Shown: piece by piece, positions 1-12,792 of the stretch | Layout of the letters: each line of letters opens with the position of its first letter | Numbering within the stretch: the stretch's first letter is position 1 | Origin: Himantopus leucocephalus | Lineage: Eukaryota > Chordata > Aves > Charadriiformes > Recurvirostridae | Assembly (NCBI GenBank): GCA_003993805.1 | Contig: RSEF01000005.1 | Span: forward strand, 43,289,303-43,353,302 | Direction of reading: 5' to 3' | Length of the DNA: 64,000 bases | Position numbers and translations under genes: made by a program | The notes under the pieces: model-generated | Database searches by the model: none | What the model saw: the letters and a program-made list of their open reading frames with translations, nothing else | What the model was told of the DNA's origin: nothing

Positions 1-1159
1 ATATTTCATACCTAAATTAAGACAGTAACTATAAATCTATATGCAGTATCTAGAAGTCTTTCCAAAAAGAGAAGTTTTTATTTGGAAATATCATATTGCT
101 CAGGTCCAGTTGCCACAGAACATAAATTAACTTATCAATCAAGTTTTTTCACATTTGGCAAGTAGCTATGAGACAGCACTTTATATATTAGCTATAGTCA
201 ATGACAACTGGTAGTTCAGTTCAAGATAAACTGCAGTTTTCAGCTGTCACTACTAGAAAGCACACATCTTTATTTTAATTAACTTTTCCTTCCTTAGAGT
301 GCAAACTAAGTTTTTACTCATGGCATGATACGTGGCATATGTAGGTAACTTAAAAATACCCTGGGACTGTGACACATCTTGATAAATAACTTCTTTAAGA
401 TCTCTTCAGGTGTAGGGTAACAGTTTTGACAAGACTGATGAAGACTTGAGTCTACACCATTCCCATTTAAAAAAAATAAAATAATGACTTAAAAATAGCT
501 AGCAATATTAGATTTTAAAAAAAAGTATAGCCTGATGACAATTTAGAAACTAAAAATCCTTTGAGCTGTGTTATCCTTGTTACCAGGTTTTTCAAGGTCT
601 AGAGGAATTTTACTTTGCTGCCATCAAACTTTGAAGAGAGGTTCAAATAACTAAACAAACAAAAAGAACAACAAATTAAAAAAATCATTAATTTCTTTAT
701 TCATAAGTCATAATGTAAATAGAAAATTTATTAACAGATATTATGCAACAATATCATAGAAAATCTGCAACTACCAAATTGCTTCAAAAGTTGTTTGTTT
801 GTTTGTTTTATGTTGCATGTCATTATGACTTAACGATGCTTTGCATTTCAATTTTATAAGCACAGAATATGGAGTGAATGCAAAGTAAATGTTCTGCAGA
901 GGAAAGAAAAAGTCTGGGGCTATTCTTCACCATTAGCTGAATTTTAGTAAAGGATGTTTGTTGCAAAAAAAAGTCAAATATTTGATGTATGATGTATAAA
1001 GCACATGAAGTAGCCTTCTCCTCAACCTGCCTTCAGAAGGCCTGATCTGGATTACCATGTCTAAATTTGCCACTTCTGGACAGATACAGGTGACTGGAAA
1101 GGGATTAAAGAAGGGCACTATGAATGAATAAAGATTTTATAAAATGTGAATGAAAAGAG
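1..1159. other. AT-rich non-coding DNA
   Basis: Only short chance reading frames are present. There is a short GTTT run near 793-808. I see no recognisable gene, repeat family or RNA gene here. Confidence 0.6.
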
Positions 1160-1345
1160 GTTGAGTGAATCCATGTCATTCGGCCTAGAGAAAAGAAGCC
1201 TTGGGATGAAAAAACCCACGATTTTCAGATCTCTAAAGGGCTGCTGCAAAGAGTAAAAGAACAATTTATTTTCCATATATCTGCTGGACAGTGCTAAAAA
1301 GGAATAGGTTTAAATTGAAGCAAGGCATATTCCTTTTAGAAATTA
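1160..1345 (+). mobile_element. Old CR1 retrotransposon fragment (3' region)
   Basis: The stretch reads like the 3' part of a CR1 LINE on the plus strand. It has a 'cctagagaaaagaagcc' block, then a degenerate copy of the segment ending in 'gtttaaattgaagcaagg', in the usual CR1 order. The 3' octamer tail is not preserved and the copy is much diverged, so this is an old insertion. The edges are approximate. Assignment rests on pattern memory, not an alignment. Confidence 0.6.
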
Positions 1346-4063
1346 TTAATATCTTTTAAATAGCAGGATCAAACACAGATGTTTGATCAGTGGTCTGGGG
1401 TCTTAGAGAACATATACTATTCCTTGAAATCTTGTTTTAAGAAACAACACATTCAGTTTCTTTCCAAGCAAATTATTTCATAGAACTCTTGGTTTGGTTT
1501 GAGGTGTGAGGTTTTTTTAAAGAAAGCTTAGCAATTTTTCTGTTTCTGGTCACTTATTATGATCAGTGGGCCATAATGACACTTTGAGCAACCAACCTTG
1601 AGACTAGATACTAAAGGACTTGCTAGGATGTAGAACTTTCCACTGACATTTTAAAGCTACAGCAAAAGATTTGAAATGCTTGTTAGTGGAAAAGTTAATG
1701 TTCAAAAAGCCCCACAACTTTTAAACTTGTTTAATGTTCTGGATGTAATGTAGACAGCTGTGTCTTGCTTGTTAATCTGGTTTAACACTGGTTTGCTGTT
1801 TTCCATTGCTCTGCTTATTTTTTACTATTATTAGAAATCTTTGCGAAAGGCAGTAAATTTGATTTTCTATACTATTATTTGACTTGTGCACTTGTAACAT
1901 GAAACTTCTATTAAGGCGTATCCTGAGCTCTTTTCATACAGGATTTTTTTTTAATATGAATCTCTTAATTAGTTACCTGTGGGTAGAAATAAACCTGTAT
2001 TTTATGAGATTCTGTAGAATTCACTATCTTAGACTGTATTGTGCCATCTCTTTATTTTCGTAACACATCTTATGCTTTCACATAATAATCTCACATAATG
2101 ATTTCTGTTTTTCTCTTTCGTGACACATATAAGAGAGACTTCTTCAAAATCTTCCTAGGTTTGTGTTTCAGAATCTTCAGAACATAATTACCCATAATTA
2201 CATCTATTGCTGTCATGGCCAGTGTAGTGGCAAGAGGAATAAAACCTTCCCCCATTAAATTCTTCTAATAGCTTCTGTCCTTGTTGCCAGAATCCAAAGA
2301 CCAAAACACTGAAATTATTATATTTGTGCTAGCAGCATAAATAAATGAAGGTTGAAGAAGTTCATACAGTATTTCTGAAATGATACTTACTCTGTTTGTC
2401 CAAATGACCATCAAAACAGTGATTGTTCCTGAAATAAATAACTTCTTATTATCAAGTTGCAGAGTAATTTAATTTCAAAAACACTTAGCTATCAGTGATC
2501 TAAAATAACTAAAGCTAATCTTCAAATAGATGCTGATGCCTTTTGCATAGTTAAAGATTTGAATACATAGTCCAGCCTTGAAGACTTCCCATGATTATAT
2601 ATCATAGCAGTTGGATCATTCTTTCACATAAGGTACCTGCTACATTTGGAAAGGTGTTCAGGCTCATCAGAACTATGCCAAAAAGTCAGTTTAAATTAAA
2701 GTACTGAAAAAAGATTAAAGATGTATACATCCCTTACCATTTTATTATTAGGGTTTTCAGGTTGCTTTCATTTCTTCTTACCGAACTGCTCTGACTTCAG
2801 CACATTCAGTGGTTAATATTTTGTGGGACTCTTACTTGGATGCAAACCTATGTAATGTTGTAATATTTTATTTAATGCAAGGTCTGTGTAGAAAAAAAAT
2901 ATTTTGCAATTATTCTTTCCAAAGGAATGGAAAGGTCTCAGATCTTCTTTTTTCTTTCCTTAAATTCTGTTGTATTAAAGATACATTTTTGTTGCTTGCA
3001 GAGCACTTCTCAGATAATAAGATGGTAAATCCTTTGTGATATTTCATATCCACATATACCTGGTCATGAATCTAAAAGATTAATAACATTCAACACACTA
3101 CACATAAATTATTATTTATGTTCAGAATTCAGTTTTATGGTATTGCCATTATATTTCTTCTATCATGCTAAATCTCTTCATTCTTTCAAATTTTTCCTGT
3201 GTATTTCTTACAAAGAAACAGATGATAGTAGCAAAAAAACTCAACCAACCATACTATCAATATCAAAGTCTTTAAGCCATTAAGAATGAATACTCTAATC
3301 AGTAGAAAATCTTGAACCACTTAAAGCAGTTAACATGTAGGTCTAGTTAACAATAGTGTTAGCATGTGGAATGTCGCTAACCTTGTGGGATAGAGGAGCA
3401 GACAAATTATTAGAACAGAATACCTTAAGAGTAAGAAACCTGTCAGTCACTGGGAAACTTATGAATCTGTCCATAACTTTCCAAAGGAGCAGATCATGAG
3501 CACCAGTGGCAGTCAGTTGTTAGATGTCGAGCAAATATGAACAGGACAGTCAAAAATCAGGGTCCTATACCCCATTCTGTAATTGACAATGCCTGGGGTC
3601 ACCCAGGGAGAGAACTCCAGGGACCCCAGGTCCTGGTCCAGAGCTCCACACAGCATGGTTGGAGTCTTTACCTGGATCTGCTCAACTTTCATCTGCACTG
3701 TGTCATGTCTCCTACAGAACAGCAAAATCGTGTGATTCATAAAATTGCGTAAGTCTGTGATTAAAGTGTTTTTGTAGCTGAGTCCATTTAGTCTCCCCAC
3801 TGTCATCTGGCATAAACTGTGTCACCACTGCCTCTCAGAGAAGGGCGTTTGCTGTCAGACAACAGAAGTCAGCCTATTTTTCTATGGTCCCTTGTATATG
3901 ACTGACCTAAAGTGGAATAGTTCCAGATGGAAAAAAAATTATGTGAAACTTGAGTCTAGAATTTCTCTCTGAACTTATTCACCTTCTAATCGTAGATTCA
4001 TTTCTTCCTATTGGATCAGTTCCATTTTGCACAGTGAACCTTCGCATATTTATATAAAGAGAA
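1346..4063. other. Non-coding DNA, nothing recognised
   Basis: AT-rich sequence without a supported gene. At 3590-3700 there is a local GC-richer patch around 'ggtcacccagggagagaac'. It might be a remnant of an unidentified repeat, and it carries small overlapping reading frames on both strands that I do not consider coding. Confidence 0.5.
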
Positions 4064-4286
4064 AAGACATTAGGAAGAAATTTTTCACTACGAAGGTTGT
4101 GAGGCACTAGAACAACTTACCCAGGGAAGTTATGGAGGTCCTATCCCTGGAAGTGTTCAGGGCCAGGTTGGGTGGGGCTTTGAACAACCTGGTCTAGTGG
4201 AAGGTGTCTCTGCCCATGGCAGCGGGGTTGGAACTAAATTATCTTTAAGGTCCCTTCCAACCTAAACCATTCTATGATTCTATGAA
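4064..4286 (+). mobile_element. CR1 retrotransposon, 5'-truncated 3' end
   Basis: A short plus-strand CR1 copy. It starts at 'gacattaggaagaaattttt', continues through the standard CR1 3' UTR block, and finishes with 'cccttccaacctaaaccatt' followed by two ATTCTATG-type octamers near 4271-4286. A length of only about 220 bp is typical of 5'-truncated insertion. There is no poly(A) tail, as expected for CR1. Confidence 0.92.
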
Positions 4287-5365
4287 AACAGGGCAGAAGA
4301 AACACAAATCTTGTTTGAATCTCTTCTACAGTAATTATGCAACCACAAAACAAGTTTTTCTAAACAAATGAAAAACATTTCCAGAGGAGATTGACTTTAG
4401 GTCTGCAGGAGATATGTTACATGTCTGTTGAAAGGGAAGTCTTAACAGCTAGAGTATTCTGGAGGCTCTCTCAGTTTGTTGAAAAATCTAGACAGAAGCA
4501 TTTTCTATAAATGTTTTAATATACTGCCATTCTGTGAGCAAAGAATCAGTAAGGAATTGAGTCAGCTGTAACAGGCAGACATCCATGTGCCCAGTGGCCA
4601 GTGAAGCTATATAATAATAATATACACAAACTGAATCTCTAAGATCTACCCTGTCTTTTGTGCCATGCTGAGCAATGACGTGATCCCATGAAGATCTATT
4701 ATCTTGAAAATGGAATGGTTTCCAATACTCCTTAGAGACTGTGCAATTATTTGAATTGTACCTTAATAGCACACTCCAGCCCTTGTCATTATGATTACAC
4801 TATACACAATATGGAATTTTATGATTAGAGCAAACATAACCATTTAAAGATTCACAGAACACAATATGAGCCACTTACAGACAGAATAACAACAGCAGAC
4901 AACTCATAGGAGTAATTCTTAGTAGTGTACTGCAGTATGTAAATAAAATATTGTAGGCATTTTTCCCTGGCATATATAGAAGTTCTATTATTTAGGTTAT
5001 GTGAGTTGTTCAGGAATCAATAAGCTAATAAGGAAATTGTAAGCGTTAAAAAAAATCCCAAATCCTAGTATCATTTTCTTCTTTAAGAAGATTTCTGTGG
5101 CTGTATTTTTGGAAAATAAGAAAAAGGTGGCTAAAATTATACATGTTGGTAACACACATACAAAATGGCTGCATATATTTGAGCACCATGCGTGTAAATT
5201 AAGATAATATGTTTTTACATGCATTTGGCACTCAAGTAAAAATCTATCTTGACAAAATAATGAAGAAAAAAGCTAACTCAAGAAGTATAGGGGGGAGGTT
5301 ACTTGATTTTGTTTTTTTCTTTTAATGGTTTTAGTATGAGATCTATAAGTGAACAATTCTCTCTT
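4287..5365. other. Non-coding DNA, nothing recognised
   Basis: AT-rich sequence between two CR1 copies. Reading frames are short, overlap on both strands and resemble no known protein. Confidence 0.5.
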
Positions 5366-5885
5366 AGAATCATAGAATCATAGAATATTCTGAGTTGGAA
5401 GGGACCCACAAGAAACATCGAATCCAACTCCTGAATCCACACAGGGCAATGTAAAAGATAAACCATATATCTAAGAGCATTGTCAAATGCTTCTAAATAC
5501 CAACAGTCCTGGGCCATGACTGCTGCCCTGGGAAGCTTGTTACAGTGCTTGACTACCCTCTCAGTGAATAACTTTTTTGTAATATCCTGTCTGAACTTTC
5601 CCTGATGCAGCTTTAAGTCATTTCCTTGTGTCACGTCGCCGGATACAGAGAGAAGAGATCAGAACCTCGCTCTCCGCTTCTCCTCAAGAGGAAGTTGTAG
5701 ACAGCAATGATGTCAGCCTCAGTCTTCTCTTCTTGAAGCTGAACAAACCTAGTATCTTCAGCTGCTCCTCATAAGTGATGCTGTCTAGTCCTTTCACCAT
5801 GGTTGCTGCCCTCCTTTGGACACATTCTAATATTTTTATATCCTTATATTTTAGAGCCCAAAATTACCCAGGGTAGTTGTGAATC
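5366..5885 (-). mobile_element. CR1 retrotransposon, 3' part
   Basis: On the plus strand this begins with reversed CR1 octamers ('agaatcatagaatcatagaa') and a 'gagttggaagggaccc' block, the mirror of a CR1 3' terminus, so the element lies on the minus strand. It extends through the 3' UTR to about 5885, past the 'gctgccctcctttggacac' block, and is cut off there, so it is a 5'-truncated copy of about 520 bp. Moderate divergence and a single missing octamer suggest intermediate age. Confidence 0.92.
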
Positions 5886-6570
5886 TGATTAAAATTTTCA
5901 GACAGAAAATAATAGGAAGTTGCACAACTCTGTATTTCTTTAATGATATCTGACTGCTTTGGAGAATGATGAGTTGGACAGGATAATTATTTTATTTTGT
6001 TGGAGAAAACTCTTGTGACTCCCTTTCACTGTGGGAAAAAAAACCTTACTGTGCACAATATACTCAATTGTTAAAATCATAGGAGACATTAACTTTCTTA
6101 AATATAATTGCTTGAGGTGGTTTCTGACCAAAATATGAAAGTTTATGAGCTTGTTCTTATGAAAAATATCACAGAAACTTTAATGACCATAGATATTAAG
6201 GCATCAACATTCAAAAGAACTTGCATCTAATGATCAGTGCTATAGAACTGAGCAATATTAACTGAGAAAAAAAAGATTCTATGAATTGAGCTGATATAAA
6301 ATTATCTACTTTTTTTTTTGTAAGGATATCTACTGAGACTTCCTTGCAAAGTCAAAAAACAAACAAACAAACAAAAAAACCCTTGTGTTTATTTCTGGGT
6401 TTTAGAATACTTCTCCAATAACTTAGCTATTACCTAGAATTTTAAAGCAATAAGCTAATCTAACTTTATCTAATTTATGTAAAACAAGATCACATTCAAT
6501 AAATGTAAATGTGTTTGTGCTGCACCTTTATTTTTCTCCAGATCTGCTGGTATCCGTGGCTATTTTATGC

Positions 6571-6965
6571 GTCTGACCTAACGCAACAAAAAGATTCATG
6601 ATATGCACTAGGTTGTTTTTCATTCTCTTACATATTTCCATAAATCGAAAATAAAGGACATGCAAGTTTGTAATCACTCTTTTCTTTTTTTTTTTTTTTN
6701 NTTTTTTTTTTTTTTTTTTTTTAATGGAAAATATATCCTATTGGTCAGAATGGTGCCTACACATTCAGGTTTTTGTTGTTCCCGATGATCACACTGTAAA
6801 TCATACTTTCATCGTTCAGAAATGCATTTCTCAAAATATGCAACTAAGCACTATTGTTACTAAGTGACAAATCTAGCAATTAAAGCAATTAAATTTCCTA
6901 CATACATTAATCTACCCAGACCTACTTGTTATCTTTAACATCAGAGGATATTTTGAGGACATAAT
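6571..6965 (+). repeat. Diverged direct repeat, copy 1
   Basis: This segment matches 8811-9121 in the same orientation. Shared landmarks in the same order are 'gtctgacct', 'atttccat.aat', 'aatatatcc', 'tcaggtttttgttgtt', 'aaatgcattcctcaaaatat' (one base different here) and 'ctacttgtt', then 'gaggatattttgaggac' against a shortened equivalent. The copies are roughly three-quarters identical by eye with several indels. It is either an old local duplication or two members of an unnamed interspersed family. Confidence 0.7.
6680..6722. repeat. Poly(T) tract with two Ns
   Basis: A homopolymer of roughly 40 T interrupted by NN near 6700. The Ns are most simply an assembly or base-calling failure inside the homopolymer. 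The paralogous copy near 8938 has only a short T run at the same place, so the tract expanded after the duplication. Confidence 0.9.
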
Positions 6966-8810
6966 GCCTTAGAGAACTGGAAAAAAAATCCGTTATAACC
7001 AATTTTCTGTCAACCTACAAGGACATGCACATCTCATGATTGGTTGAACATTTTCTGAAGTTCTTTGTTGATATTATTAAAGGATAATCACAGCCCCTGT
7101 TCCAGCTATGTCATTAAACATTAGGTGAGACTGGAGACAGAATGCAGAGTAAGTACCATAAAGGCTGTACAAGTACATTGTTCACCTTGGTTTCACAGGA
7201 CAGTAGGTCAATATTGCTGTCACATGCTTCTGAAGGTTTAGTTTGTTTATAGTCATTCATGACGAGTATGCACTACGTTTTCAAAGAAGAAATTAACCAA
7301 AACAGATTTTGTGCTTGGTTATTTTTATTGCTATTTTAAACAATGGACAAACTTTTAAGTATTTGGAAATAAATCTTCTATTACTTTACTTGAAAAAAGC
7401 AAACCAGACAAAAACCAACTTGTACCTCAAAACATTTAATGCCAAAGAAACTCATGGTATTACCCGTATTTAGAAAAGGTATCTTTGAATGGGAGTAATA
7501 GTTTTGACTGGCTAAAAAACATGCCCAGCAAGCTTAATTTTGACAAATTAGCCTTTGGTTTTTGCTTCTTGTGAAAGGTAGTATAATTTCTGAAAGTGAT
7601 TTACCTTGTAATGTGAACAAACATGACATTTTCTTTTATCCCCGTTGAAAAACTTTTGATAGTGTACTTGCAGACAAGAGCACAGTTCATGCACATGTAA
7701 CTTAGCCTGTTCATTTCTTGACACCAAACTGTGTACATTTAACATTCTCTTAATACAGTCTTTTTATGGAACTACAGTACAATAAAATGTCCTATAAACA
7801 TGTCTTATCACTCTGCTAGTAGAAAACCAGTATTAAAAACTGATCTAAATGACCACTTCTCTGACTTACTAATTATGAAGCCTTTAATTTGACAATCAAA
7901 CTTTTCCCTTACCTATATTTTTTTAATTGGCTGAATCTGAATTTCAGAAATTACACTGGACCTGTTGTTTCACCCTGTGAACTCAAGTTATTTGAAATGT
8001 AGCACTCAACCAATACATGCTATTAAACCTTCACTCTGAAAGAGTCTTCAAAATATATATGGGTGCATGGCCATGTTTGTATAAACACCAGAAAGATTAA
8101 ATCATAGTTGAATTAATAGAATAGGGTCCAGAGATATCTCACAAATGATGCATTTTGCATAATTCACTTAAAGAAGAATTCATCAAATATATTTCCATGA
8201 ATGGGTGTTCCATTAGAAAGTGCCAGTTTGTTCAAACTCAATCTTTTTGAATAAATACATATTCCCCTGAAATTTTCAAATGGAAGGTTTCTTAGTCTGA
8301 ATATTAAATTTTCAGTAAAAGTCAGAGGTAACAACCTTTGTCCCAGAAGTTAGGTTCCTTAGAGAATTACTTTGAATGAGGTACAAGATTTCCCTGAAAA
8401 TCTCTATTTGGAAAATTATACCACCGATCTCATTTCTATGTGGACCTAAAGAGAAACTAGCATGAGATTCTACAGATGTCTTTTTTTAGAGTACTCACCA
8501 AGGACGTGGGGCCCTGATTTAGTTACAGGAGATGCCAAACTGTGTTTTCCATGTCCTCTACAATACCTGTACCTACTAAAGCTTAAAGTAATTTTCTCCT
8601 TTAGGACCTCATTATTTCAATAATTTAATAAGATTGTAGAAGTGAAAAGTTTGAAAATCTTTAATATCTCCCAGTAAAGCATAAAAAATAACCTGGAAAT
8701 ATTAAAAAAAAAATACCCATTTTTTCAGCCCTCTGATCTCATTGCACGACCCATGCTATTGCTTCATAGCACTGTTCTGAAGAGAAATATACACTGCTTT
8801 GTATTTTAAT

Positions 8811-9121
8811 TCATTAGTCTGACCTGATGTAGTACAGAAGAGATTCAAAATATGTACAAGGTATATAACTGCTGCTTTTTTTTTACCTATTTCCATGAAT
8901 TTAAAATAAATTATGTGTAAGTTCACAGACACTCTTATTTTTTTTAAAGGAAAAATATATCCCACTGGACAGAAAAATGTCTAAACTCTCAGGTTTTTGT
9001 TGTTTCAAATTATGCTTTAACTCACATTTTCAACAGTCAAAAATGCATTCCTCAAAATATAAAATTATATGCATTTTATTTTCCTACTTGTTTTTAAAAT
9101 AGATCTCCTGAGGATGAAATG
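8811..9121 (+). repeat. Diverged direct repeat, copy 2
   Basis: Partner of 6571-6965, about 2.2 kb downstream in the same orientation. It lacks about 80 bp present near the right end of copy 1 and has a much shorter T run. No open frame is conserved between the copies, so I infer a non-coding duplicated segment. Confidence 0.7.
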
Positions 9122-9936
9122 AACACACAACATTTGTATCTAGTTGTATCATAAGCAAAAGAAGAGATGAAGAGAATTTGATAGCTACAAGCAAATACAC
9201 ATGGTAGAAGTAAATTCAATATATTGTAACGCTTGGTATTTTCTTACAACAAAAGTGTTGAAGAAAATTCTTACTCCCTTAGCATTCTAGGGATATACCA
9301 TAGCTAGCCTGGTACGGCCCTTGGACTATTACCCATTCCTGTTTTTCCATGTGGGTGGCACTGAAGCTGCAATGTGTAGTCCAAGGGAGATCAAAAGAGA
9401 CTTCAGGGATTTGGGATGGTTGGCAAGGGAATCTGTAGCACAAGTTATTTTTTCCTTTCTCCTTCCATTTGTGGGCAGTGATGCTGGAAGAAACAGATGG
9501 GCCCAGTACATTAATACATAGCTCTGTGGCTGCTGTCACCACCACAATTTTGGGATTTTTGATATAGGGATGGCATACATAGCGCCAGACTTGCTGGCAT
9601 CAGATTGGGTTCACCTTTCTAAAAGGTCGCAGATGGTCCTTGTTCACAAGCTAGTGGGCCTCATTGACAGAGCTTCAAACTAGGCTTGAAGCAGGAGGGG
9701 GACAATATCAGGCTTGCCCCTGACAAGCAGTGGGATCACAAACCAAGGTTAGAGGGATGGGGTACTAGCGAGGGCCCTCAGCCTGTTCCTGTGAGACATG
9801 CTGGCTATACTGCAGCACACGAAGTCTTATGGAGATGAGTCAGGGACTCCTGAGGTAATAGATGCCAAGAGGGAAACATCAGTGAAATACCTCAAAGGAA
9901 TTAAGGAGTCTTCCTCTAAGGTGACATGGACAACAG

Positions 9937-11162
9937 CCCAACTGAAGTGCCTCTACAGCAATGCACGCAGCATGGGCAACAAACAGGAGGAGCTGGACGC
10001 CACCGTGCTGCTAGAAAGTTACAATATAATTGTCACTATTGAAACTTGGTGGGACAAATCCCATGACTGGAATGCAGCTATCTATGGCTACAGGCTGTTC
10101 AGAAGGGACAGGCAAGGAAGGAGGGGCAGAGGCATTGCCCTCTGCATCAAGAAATGGACAGAGTGTGAAGAGCTGTCTCTGAAGAACAGCCATGAGCAGC
10201 TTGAAAGCTTATGGGTAAGAATTAGAGAGTGAGGCAACAAAGGGAACCTTGTGGTTGGTGTTTACTACAAGCCACTTGAACAAGGGGTGCCTATTGATGA
10301 AGCCTTCCTACTCCAGCTACAGAAGGCATCGCTCTCATTGGCTCTCGTCCTCCTGGGGGGCTTCAACTACCCCGACATCTGCCGGAAAAGTAGCATGGTG
10401 AGCTGTAGACAATCCAGGAGACTCTCGGAGTGCATCAAGGATAACTTCTTAAGCTAGATAATAGACAGCCCCACCAGAGGGGATGCAGTACCAGACCTGA
10501 TGGTCACCAATGCAAGTGAGCTAATTGGTGACGTCAAGATTGGAAGCAGCCTCGGCTGCAGTGATCATGCACTGGTGAAGTTTGCAGTCCTGAGGGGTAT
10601 GGGTCAGGGGAAGAGTAAAGTCAGGACCCTGAATTTTAGGAAAGAAAAATTCCGGTTCTTCAAGAATTTAGTCAATAGGACCCCGTGGGAAACTGCCCTC
10701 AGGAGCAAGGGAACAGAACAGAGCTGGCAGATCTTTAAGGACACTTTCCATAGAGAGCAAGAGCTCTCGATCCCCGGGTGTAAGAAATCAGGAAAAGAGG
10801 GCAAGAGACCAGCATGGCTGAGTTGAGACCTGCTGGCCAAACTAAAGGGCAAGAAAGAAATGCACAGGCAGTGGAAGCAGGGACAGGTATCCTGGGAAGA
10901 GTATAGAGACACTGCCTTGTTGCACAGGTGTGGGGTCAGGAAGGACAAGGCACAGCTGGAGCTGAATGTGGCAAGGGACGCAAAGAATAACGAGAAGGAC
11001 TTCTACAAGTACATCAGACAGAAAAGGAAGGTCAAAGAAAGCATAATCCCTCTGATGAGCAGGACTGGCAAACTGGCAACTGCAGACAAGGAGAAAGCTG
11101 AAGAGCTCAACAACATTTTTGCCTCAGTCTTCACTGGCCACCTCTCTTCCCACACCTCTTGA
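9937..11162 (+). pseudogene. CR1 ORF2 endonuclease domain and linker (broken)
   Basis: This is the apurinic-type endonuclease region of CR1 ORF2, which nicks target DNA for target-primed reverse transcription. It opens with a 'CLYSNARSMGNKQEEL'-type block near 9950, the usual CR1 endonuclease start. The catalytic S-D-H motif is present in 'GCSDHALVKF' near 10555. One frame runs throughout, with stops at 10230-10232, 10455-10457 and 10824-10826 before the end at 11160-11162. At 10824 the context suggests Arg CGA changed to TGA, as expected from CpG decay. It is inactive, but few lesions accumulated for its length. The linker with a '[13 protein letters not shown]' block leads into the RT domain. 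Confidence 0.88.
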
Positions 11163-12160
11163 GTGGATGGACCACAAGGCAGGGGCTGGGGGAGCCAAGT
11201 CCCTCCCCACTGTAAGAGAAGATCAGGCTCGTGACTGCCTGAGGAACCCCAACATACAGAAGCATATGGGACCTGACAAGATGCATCCCAGAGTCCTAAG
11301 GGAATTGGCTGATGTAGTCACCAAGTTACTCTCCATGATATTTGAAAAGTCATGGCAGTCAGGTGAAGTCTCTGGTGACTGGAAAAAGGGAAACATTGCA
11401 CACATTTTTAAAAAGGGTAGAAAGGAGGACCCTGGGAACTACCAACCTGTCAGCTTCACCTCTGTGCCGGGGAAGATCGTGGAAAAAATCCTCCTGGAAT
11501 CTATGCTAAGGCACATGGAGTACCGCGAGGTGAGTCGAGACAGCCAGCATGGTGTCACCAAGGGCAAGTTCTGCCTGACCAACCTAGTGGCCTTCTATAA
11601 TGGAGTGCCTACATCAGTGGACAAGGCAAGATCTACGGATGTCATCTATCTGGACTTCTCTAAGGCCTTTGACACAGTTCCCCACAATATTCATCTCTCT
11701 AAATTGCAGAGATACAGATTTGATGGGTGGACTGTTTGATGGATGATGAATTGATCGGATGGTCGCATCCAGAGGGTAGTGATCAATAGCTCAGTGTCCA
11801 GATGGAGGTTGGTGATAACTGGTGTCCTGCAGGGGTCTGTATTAGGACCAGTATTGTTTAATATCTTTATCAATGACATAGACAGTGGGATCAAGTGCAC
11901 CCTCAGAAAGTTTGCCGATGACACCAAGCTGAGTGGTGTGGTTGACACACCCAGGGGATGAGATGCCATCCAGAGGGACCTGGACAAGCTCAAGAAGTGG
12001 GCCCATGTGAACCTCATGAAGTTCAACAAAGCCAAGTGCAGGGTCCTGCACCTGAGTCAGGGCAACCCCCAATATCAATACAGGCTAAGGGTTGAAGGGT
12101 TTGAGAGCAGGCCTGCCAAGAAGGACTTGGGGGTACTGGTGGATGAAAAGCTGGGCAGGA
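11163..12160 (+). pseudogene. CR1 ORF2 reverse transcriptase domain (broken)
   Basis: This is the reverse transcriptase part of CR1 ORF2, shifted one frame relative to the endonuclease. Landmarks in order are '[16 protein letters not shown]', 'VSGDWKKGN', 'DPGNYQPVS', '[14 protein letters not shown]' (the first catalytic Asp block), '[19 protein letters not shown]', then FADD at 11911-11922 with both catalytic Asp kept. Stops occur at 11737-11739, soon after, and at 11959-11961, where the residue is usually Arg (CGA to TGA). The thumb region continues in broken frames to about 12160. The protein cannot be made whole, but the active-site motifs are unmutated, so this is not among the oldest copies here. 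Confidence 0.9.
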
Positions 12161-12792
12161 GACAGCAATGAGTGCACACAGCGCAGAAGGCCAACTGTAT
12201 CCTGGGCTGCATCAAAAGAAGTGTGGCCAGCAGGTCGAGGGGGTGATTCTGCCCCTCTTTTCCACTCTCATGAGACCCTGACTGGAGTACTGCATCCAAC
12301 TCTGGATCCCTCAGCACAGGAAAGAGATAGACATGTTGGAGTGGGTCCAGAGGAGGGCCACAAAAATGATCAGAGGGATTGGACATCTATGATGGCAGGC
12401 TGAGAGAGTTGCGGTTGTTAAGCCTGGAGAAGAGAAGGCTCTGGGGACACCTTATAGCAGCTTTTCAGTACTTAGAGGGGGCTTATAACAAAGATAGGGA
12501 CAAATGTTTTAGCAGGGCCTGTTGCAATAGAACAGGGGGTAATGGCTTTAAACTAAAAGAGGATAGATTCAGACTAGATATAAGGAAGAAATTTTTTTAC
12601 ATTCAGGGTGGGGAATAGGTTTCCCAGAGAAGCGGTAGATGCCCCCTGCCTGGAAACATTCAAGGTCGGGTTGGACAGGGGTCTGAGCAACCTGATATAG
12701 TTGAAGATGTCCCTATTCATTGCAGGGAGGTTGGGACTACATGACTTTCAAAGGCCTCTTCCAACCCAAACTATCCTGTGATTCTATGATTT

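Larger units (their letters stand above)
5886..9299. other. Non-coding DNA containing an old direct duplication
   Basis: AT-rich, no supported gene. It contains a CAAA-type simple run near 6358-6380, a poly(T) tract broken by two Ns, and two diverged direct repeats annotated separately. Confidence 0.5.
9300..12792 (+). mobile_element. Long CR1 LINE retrotransposon, near 3.5 kb
   Basis: The largest continuous CR1 copy in the window. The left third (about 9300-9930) resembles the 5' part of avian CR1s. Endonuclease and reverse-transcriptase regions follow, then the 3' UTR, ending in 'gtgattctatgatt' near 12792. Full-length CR1 is about 4.5 kb, so the 5' end is truncated. ORF2 is broken, so the copy is not autonomous now. 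From 9798 to 11162 it keeps one frame, interrupted only by in-frame stops. A frameshift near 11120-11160 moves the RT to another frame. The left edge is approximate. Confidence 0.93.

Noticed and set aside
12075..12403. 103-codon frames on both strands inside the CR1 3' part
   Set aside because: Shadows of the decayed CR1 RT C terminus and 3' UTR.
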